64,000 bases of DNA from assembly GCA_002007745.1 (NCBI GenBank), contig CP019882.1, forward strand, positions 3,968,001 to 4,032,000, in the 5' to 3' direction. Source of the DNA: Mycolicibacterium litorale (GTDB taxonomy: Bacteria; Actinomycetota; Actinomycetes; Mycobacteriales; Mycobacteriaceae). Both the position numbers and the translations under genes were made by a program. The notes below the pieces were generated by a model. The model was not told where the DNA came from, searched no databases, and worked only from the letters and a program-made list of their open reading frames with translations. This document shows, one piece after another, positions 60,947 through 64,000 of this stretch (position 1 is the first letter of the stretch; every line of letters starts with the position of its first letter).

Positions 60947-61684
60947 CTACCGGGATGCCTTCTTGCGCTCGATGTCGGCCAGCGCGGCGGCCAGCTCGGC
61001 CCGTTGGGCCGCCGACGTCTCCCAGGCCAGCTTGCGGTTCTTGACCACCTTGGCGGGCGACCCGACGGCGATCGAGTAGTCCGGGATGTCGCCCTTGACC
61101 ACCGCGTGGGCGCCCAACACGCACCCGCGGCCGACGGTCGTGCCCCGCAGCACGGTCACCTTCGCCGCGATCCAGGTGTCCGGTCCGATGCGGACCGGGC
61201 TCTTGATGATGCCCTGGTCCTTGATCGGCATCTCGATGTTGTCCATCTTGTGGTCGAAGTCGCAGACGTAGCACCAGTCGGCCATCAGCGCCGAGTCACC
61301 GAGCTCGATGTCCAGATAACAGTTGATGACGTTGTCGCGGCCGAGCACCACCTTGTCGCCGATCCGCAGCGAGCCTTCGTGGGCCCTGATGGTGTTCTTG
61401 TCGCCGATGTGCACCCACCGGCCGATCTCCAGCTGCGCCAGCTCGGGGGTGGCGTGGATCTCGACGTCCTTGCCGAGGAAAACCATGCCGCGGGTGATGA
61501 TGTGCGGGTTGCTCAGCTTGAACTTCAGCAGCCGCCAGTAGCGCACCAGGTACCAGGGCGTGTACGCGTGGTTGGCGATGACCCACCGCAGCGAATCCCT
61601 GGTGAGGAACCGTGCCTGCCGCGGATCGCGAAGCCGCGAACCCATCCAGCGTTTGTGGATCGGCGAACCCCACATGGTCGTCAT
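60947..61684 (-). CDS. Hexapeptide-repeat acyltransferase (Rv3034c-like)
   Basis: A 245-residue left-handed beta-helix protein of the trimeric acetyltransferase type. Repeats run from about residue 75 to 215 (for example WIAAKVTVLRGTTVGRGCVLGAHAVV). H-containing segments such as CDFDHKMDNIEMP could provide the catalytic histidine. It sits in the methylglucose lipopolysaccharide cluster, where an acetyl or succinyl transfer to sugar is expected. It converges on the glycosyltransferase gene. Confidence 0.88.
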   Translation of the reverse strand: MTTMWGSPIHKRWMGSRLRDPRQARFLTRDSLRWVIANHAYTPWYLVRYWRLLKFKLSNPHIITRGMVFLGKDVEIHATPELAQLEIGRWVHIGDKNTIRAHEGSLRIGDKVVLGRDNVINCYLDIELGDSALMADWCYVCDFDHKMDNIEMPIKDQGIIKSPVRIGPDTWIAAKVTVLRGTTVGRGCVLGAHAVVKGDIPDYSIAVGSPAKVVKNRKLAWETSAAQRAELAAALADIERKKASR

Positions 61685-61786
61685 GGCCTGAGAGCCTAAC
61701 GGCAGTCAATCCGGGCGCCTACCGCGCTCGGGTTACCCTCGCCTGTACTGTCCCGTTCGGGACGGGCTGGAGGAGGAAGGACGCTG

Positions 61787-63076
61787 GTGCTGCGCCGATT
61801 GGTGGCCTTGGCCTCGGCCGCGCTGGTCGTCAGCACCGTGGCCGGCTGCGGCAACACCGATTCCTGGGTGGATTCCACCGCCGCGCCGGGCTGGGCCGCC
61901 CAGTACGGCGATGCCGCCAACAGCAGCTACACCGCGACGGGCGGAGCGGCTGCGCTGTCGCTGCAATGGAGTCGCTCGGTCAAGGGTGAACTTGGCGCCG
62001 GCGCCGCGCTGGCCTCCGGCAGCAGCTATCTGGCCGTCAACGGACAGACCGCCGGCGGTTGCTCGCTGATGGTGTGGGAGGTCGACAACGACGGTCGGCA
62101 GCGATGGTGCACCCGGATGGTGCTCGGCGGCGGGTTCACCAGTCCGCTGTTCGACCAATTCGACAACCTCTACATCGGCCAGCCCGGGCTGATGTTGTCC
62201 TACCCGCCGACCCAGTGGGTCCGCTGGCGCCAGAACGTCATCGGAATGCCCACCACGGCAAGGTTTCTCGGCGGAGGACAACTGCTGGTCGTCACCCACC
62301 TCGGGCAGGTGCTGGTCTTCGACTCGCACCGCGGCGTGGTGACGGGTACCCCCTTGGATCTGGTCGAGGGCCTGGACCCGACCGATTCGACCCGCGGGCT
62401 GACCGATTGCGCGCAGGCGCAGCCGCAGTGCCCGGTATCGGCACCGCCGGCGTTCGCCGCGGCAACCGGAATGATCGTGGTGAGCCTGTGGCAGCCCGGC
62501 GCCGCGGCCGCCACCCTCGTCGGCTTGCAATACCACCCCGGTCAGACGCCCCTGCTCACCAGGGAATGGACCAGTGCTGCGATCCCCGCCGGAGTGCTGG
62601 GTGCGCCAGTGTTCTCCGCCGACGGCAAAACCGTCTACGTCAACGGCCGCGACCGCAGGCTCTGGGCGCTGGATGCCGCCGATGGTAAGGCGAAATGGTC
62701 TGCCCCGCTTGACTTTCAAGCCCAGACCCCGCCGTCGGTCGCCCCCGGCGGGGTGATCATCGCCGGCGGCGGCCCCGGTGCCCACCTGGTCGCGTTCACC
62801 GACGCCGGCGACCACCCGCAACCGGTGTGGCGCCGCGACGACGTCACCCCGCTGACCAGCTCCAGCCAGGCCGGCGCCGACGTGGCGTACACGGTGATCG
62901 GCTCCGACCCCGCGGGCCTTTCGCTGCTGGTCTTCCACCCCGGCGACGGACGCACCCTGAACAGTTATCCGCTGCCGCAGGCCGACGGCTTCCCGGTGGG
63001 TGTTTCGGTCGGCCGTGACCGCCGGGTGGTGGTGGCGACCAGCGCCGGCCAGGTGTACAGCTTCGACCCGAAGTAG
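61787..63076 (+). CDS. PQQ-type beta-propeller lipoprotein (Rv3035-like)
   Basis: An exported protein of 429 residues. The signal ends in VSTVAGC, a plausible lipobox with C21 acylated. The rest is a beta-propeller of outer-membrane-assembly (BamB/PQQ) type, with blades such as TVYVNGRDRRLWALDAADGK and RVVVATSAGQVYSFDP. The GTG at 61787 follows AGGAGG by ten bases. Function is unknown. Confidence 0.88.
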   Translation: MLRRLVALASAALVVSTVAGCGNTDSWVDSTAAPGWAAQYGDAANSSYTATGGAAALSLQWSRSVKGELGAGAALASGSSYLAVNGQTAGGCSLMVWEVDNDGRQRWCTRMVLGGGFTSPLFDQFDNLYIGQPGLMLSYPPTQWVRWRQNVIGMPTTARFLGGGQLLVVTHLGQVLVFDSHRGVVTGTPLDLVEGLDPTDSTRGLTDCAQAQPQCPVSAPPAFAAATGMIVVSLWQPGAAAATLVGLQYHPGQTPLLTREWTSAAIPAGVLGAPVFSADGKTVYVNGRDRRLWALDAADGKAKWSAPLDFQAQTPPSVAPGGVIIAGGGPGAHLVAFTDAGDHPQPVWRRDDVTPLTSSSQAGADVAYTVIGSDPAGLSLLVFHPGDGRTLNSYPLPQADGFPVGVSVGRDRRVVVATSAGQVYSFDPK

Positions 63077-63087
63077 TTCGGGCCGGC

Positions 63088-63780
63088 TCAGAGCTGCAAC
63101 GGCGGAATGGCAGCCCGCGGAACCGATACCGAGGTGGCGCCGGCATCCGACGGCAGCAGCTCGCCCTGCCCGAAGAAGAAGACCACCGCATCGTCGGTGA
63201 CCGCGAAGTTCTGGTAGTGCGACGGGTCGAGCCCGTCGCTGGCGGCGATGGCACCGGTCAAGCCGGTCTGGCGCTCGAGATCTCGCTGCACCAACGGGAA
63301 TATCGTGGTCAATGGCTTGGGGTCGGGCGCGAAGAGCATGTCGAAGGTCAGCGGCTTGCGCCCGCCGACGTCGTAGCTGAAAGCCTTGTACCAGGTGGTC
63401 GGATGGGCGCCGCCGACATCCTGGAACAGTTTGAGCACCACGCTCTGCGTGCCGGCGGTGGGCGGTCCGGAGGCGAACGACTGCGTGGTGATGTCCATCT
63501 CGTAGGGCAGGTTGCGGGAATCCGGTGTTTGCGCGACGTTGATGAACCCGTCCCGGCTCTGGGTCACGTAGTCGACGACGGACTGTTCGTCGGCGTAGGT
63601 GGTGGGGAACCGGACGTCCATCGTGTACGACGGGCCGCTGCTGTGCACATGGCAGACGTTGCCGCCCTCGATCGACCCGCCCAGCTGGGCGCAATCGTCC
63701 TGCGCCGCGGACACCGCGATGCTGGGCTCCGCAAGTAGAGTGACGGCGGCCAGCAGGGCGGCCAGGCTGACAATGCGCAT
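63088..63780 (-). CDS. Secreted RsiV/DUF3298-like protein (TB22.2/Rv3036c-like)
   Basis: A 230-residue exported protein. The signal peptide (MRIVSLAALLAAVTLLAEPS ... AVSA) is followed by CAQLGGS and CHVHSS, probably a disulfide. A C-terminal domain (KPLTFDMLFAPDPKPLTTIF ... NFAVTDDAVVFFFGQGELLP) is of the DUF3298/RsiV kind. It matches the secreted M. tuberculosis protein TB22.2 by position and sequence. It converges on the propeller lipoprotein. Confidence 0.9.
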   Translation of the reverse strand: MRIVSLAALLAAVTLLAEPSIAVSAAQDDCAQLGGSIEGGNVCHVHSSGPSYTMDVRFPTTYADEQSVVDYVTQSRDGFINVAQTPDSRNLPYEMDITTQSFASGPPTAGTQSVVLKLFQDVGGAHPTTWYKAFSYDVGGRKPLTFDMLFAPDPKPLTTIFPLVQRDLERQTGLTGAIAASDGLDPSHYQNFAVTDDAVVFFFGQGELLPSDAGATSVSVPRAAIPPLQL

Positions 63781-63828
63781 CCGTGAACAGTCCCTCGCGC
63801 CGTGAAGACGGCACCAGCGCCGCCGAAC

Positions 63829-64000
63829 TCAGCCTACCCGTGCGGTAGCGATACCGGACTGGCATAGGTAGACCACGGTCCGCTCGCCGGCGCCGGCCCC
63901 GATCCGGGTGATCACCAGTGACAGCGGTGTGCCCCCGGTCGGCCGCAACCGGCGTCGCAGGGCGTCGGGGTCGACGTCGACACCGCGCACCAGGATTTCC
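63829..64000 (-). CDS. Methyltransferase / THUMP-like protein, C-terminal end (Rv3037c-like, cut by the window edge)
   Basis: Only the last 56 codons are inside the window, reading EILVRGVDVDPDALRRRLRP ... ERTVVYLCQSGIATARVG to a TGA at 63831-63829. The sequence and position match the C-terminal THUMP-like domain of the SAM-dependent methyltransferase Rv3037c, another gene of the methylglucose lipopolysaccharide cluster. The start and catalytic part lie to the right of the window. Confidence 0.75.
   Translation of the reverse strand, partial: EILVRGVDVDPDALRRRLRPTGGTPLSLVITRIGAGAGERTVVYLCQSGIATARVG

Noticed and set aside
1..64000. tRNA or rRNA genes, IS elements, prophage or plasmid genes
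   Set aside because: No tRNA-like cloverleaf ends, no rRNA sequence and no transposase, integrase or phage structural motifs were seen in any gap or coding region.

Overview
The window is high-GC actinobacterial DNA, and its gene content and order point to a fast-growing Mycobacterium (Mycolicibacterium). The right half follows the order I recall from M. tuberculosis: gatB, pfkA, gatA, gatC, ACT protein, ligA, a metE-like protein, a lipoprotein, mnmA, an iscS-like gene, two acyltransferases, etfA, etfB, then the Rv3030-Rv3037c methylglucose lipopolysaccharide genes. The left end carries a complete 14-gene type-1 NADH dehydrogenase operon (nuoA to nuoN). Between these two conserved blocks lies an accessory region that reads as a module for growth on hydrogen and CO2.

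Layout: 3-887 (+) is a class I phosphoribulokinase. 889-15948 (-) is nuoA-N, read right to left. 16193-24913 (-) is a [NiFe]-hydrogenase operon: hucM, hucS, hucL, a maturation protease, a small protein, a TPR protein, a NifU-Rieske fusion, an NHL beta-propeller and an unknown protein. 25119-26180 (+) is an AraC-family regulator divergent from the hydrogenase genes. 26229-29950 (-) is cbbL-cbbS-cbbX-cbbR (red-type form I RuBisCO, its activase and a LysR regulator). 30191-31189 (+) is a class I fructose-bisphosphate aldolase. 31177-33086 (-) is a GAF histidine kinase with a NarL-type response regulator. 33272-37608 (+) is ribulose-phosphate epimerase, transketolase, a second and different phosphoribulokinase, and a HAD-like protein. 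37609-64000 is mostly the conserved mycobacterial block, with dhaKLM lying between gatB and pfkA.

How the parts could work together (inference): the Huc-type hydrogenase would pass electrons from H2 to menaquinone. Complex I would link the NADH and quinone pools. The Calvin-Benson enzymes would use ATP and reductant to fix CO2. Three palindromes of related sequence, with cores TCCCC and GGGGGA, sit upstream of nuoA, between the response regulator and rpe, and upstream of the HAD gene. They suggest one transcription factor, perhaps the local NarL-type regulator, acting on all three transcription units. A separate AT-rich inverted repeat upstream of cbbL is a candidate CbbR operator.

Sequence quality matters here. 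Ten genes (nuoM, nuoD, nuoB, rpe, tkt, dhaM, pfkA, ligA, etfA and the glycosyltransferase) have broken frames. All twelve breaks are explained by one missing base each, often in or beside a run of G or C. Restoring them gives lengths that fit the families, including several essential enzymes. They are therefore most likely sequencing or assembly errors, and I annotate them as single CDSs spanning the break. No tRNA, rRNA, CRISPR array, IS element or prophage gene was seen, and no stretch above 300 bases lacks a gene.
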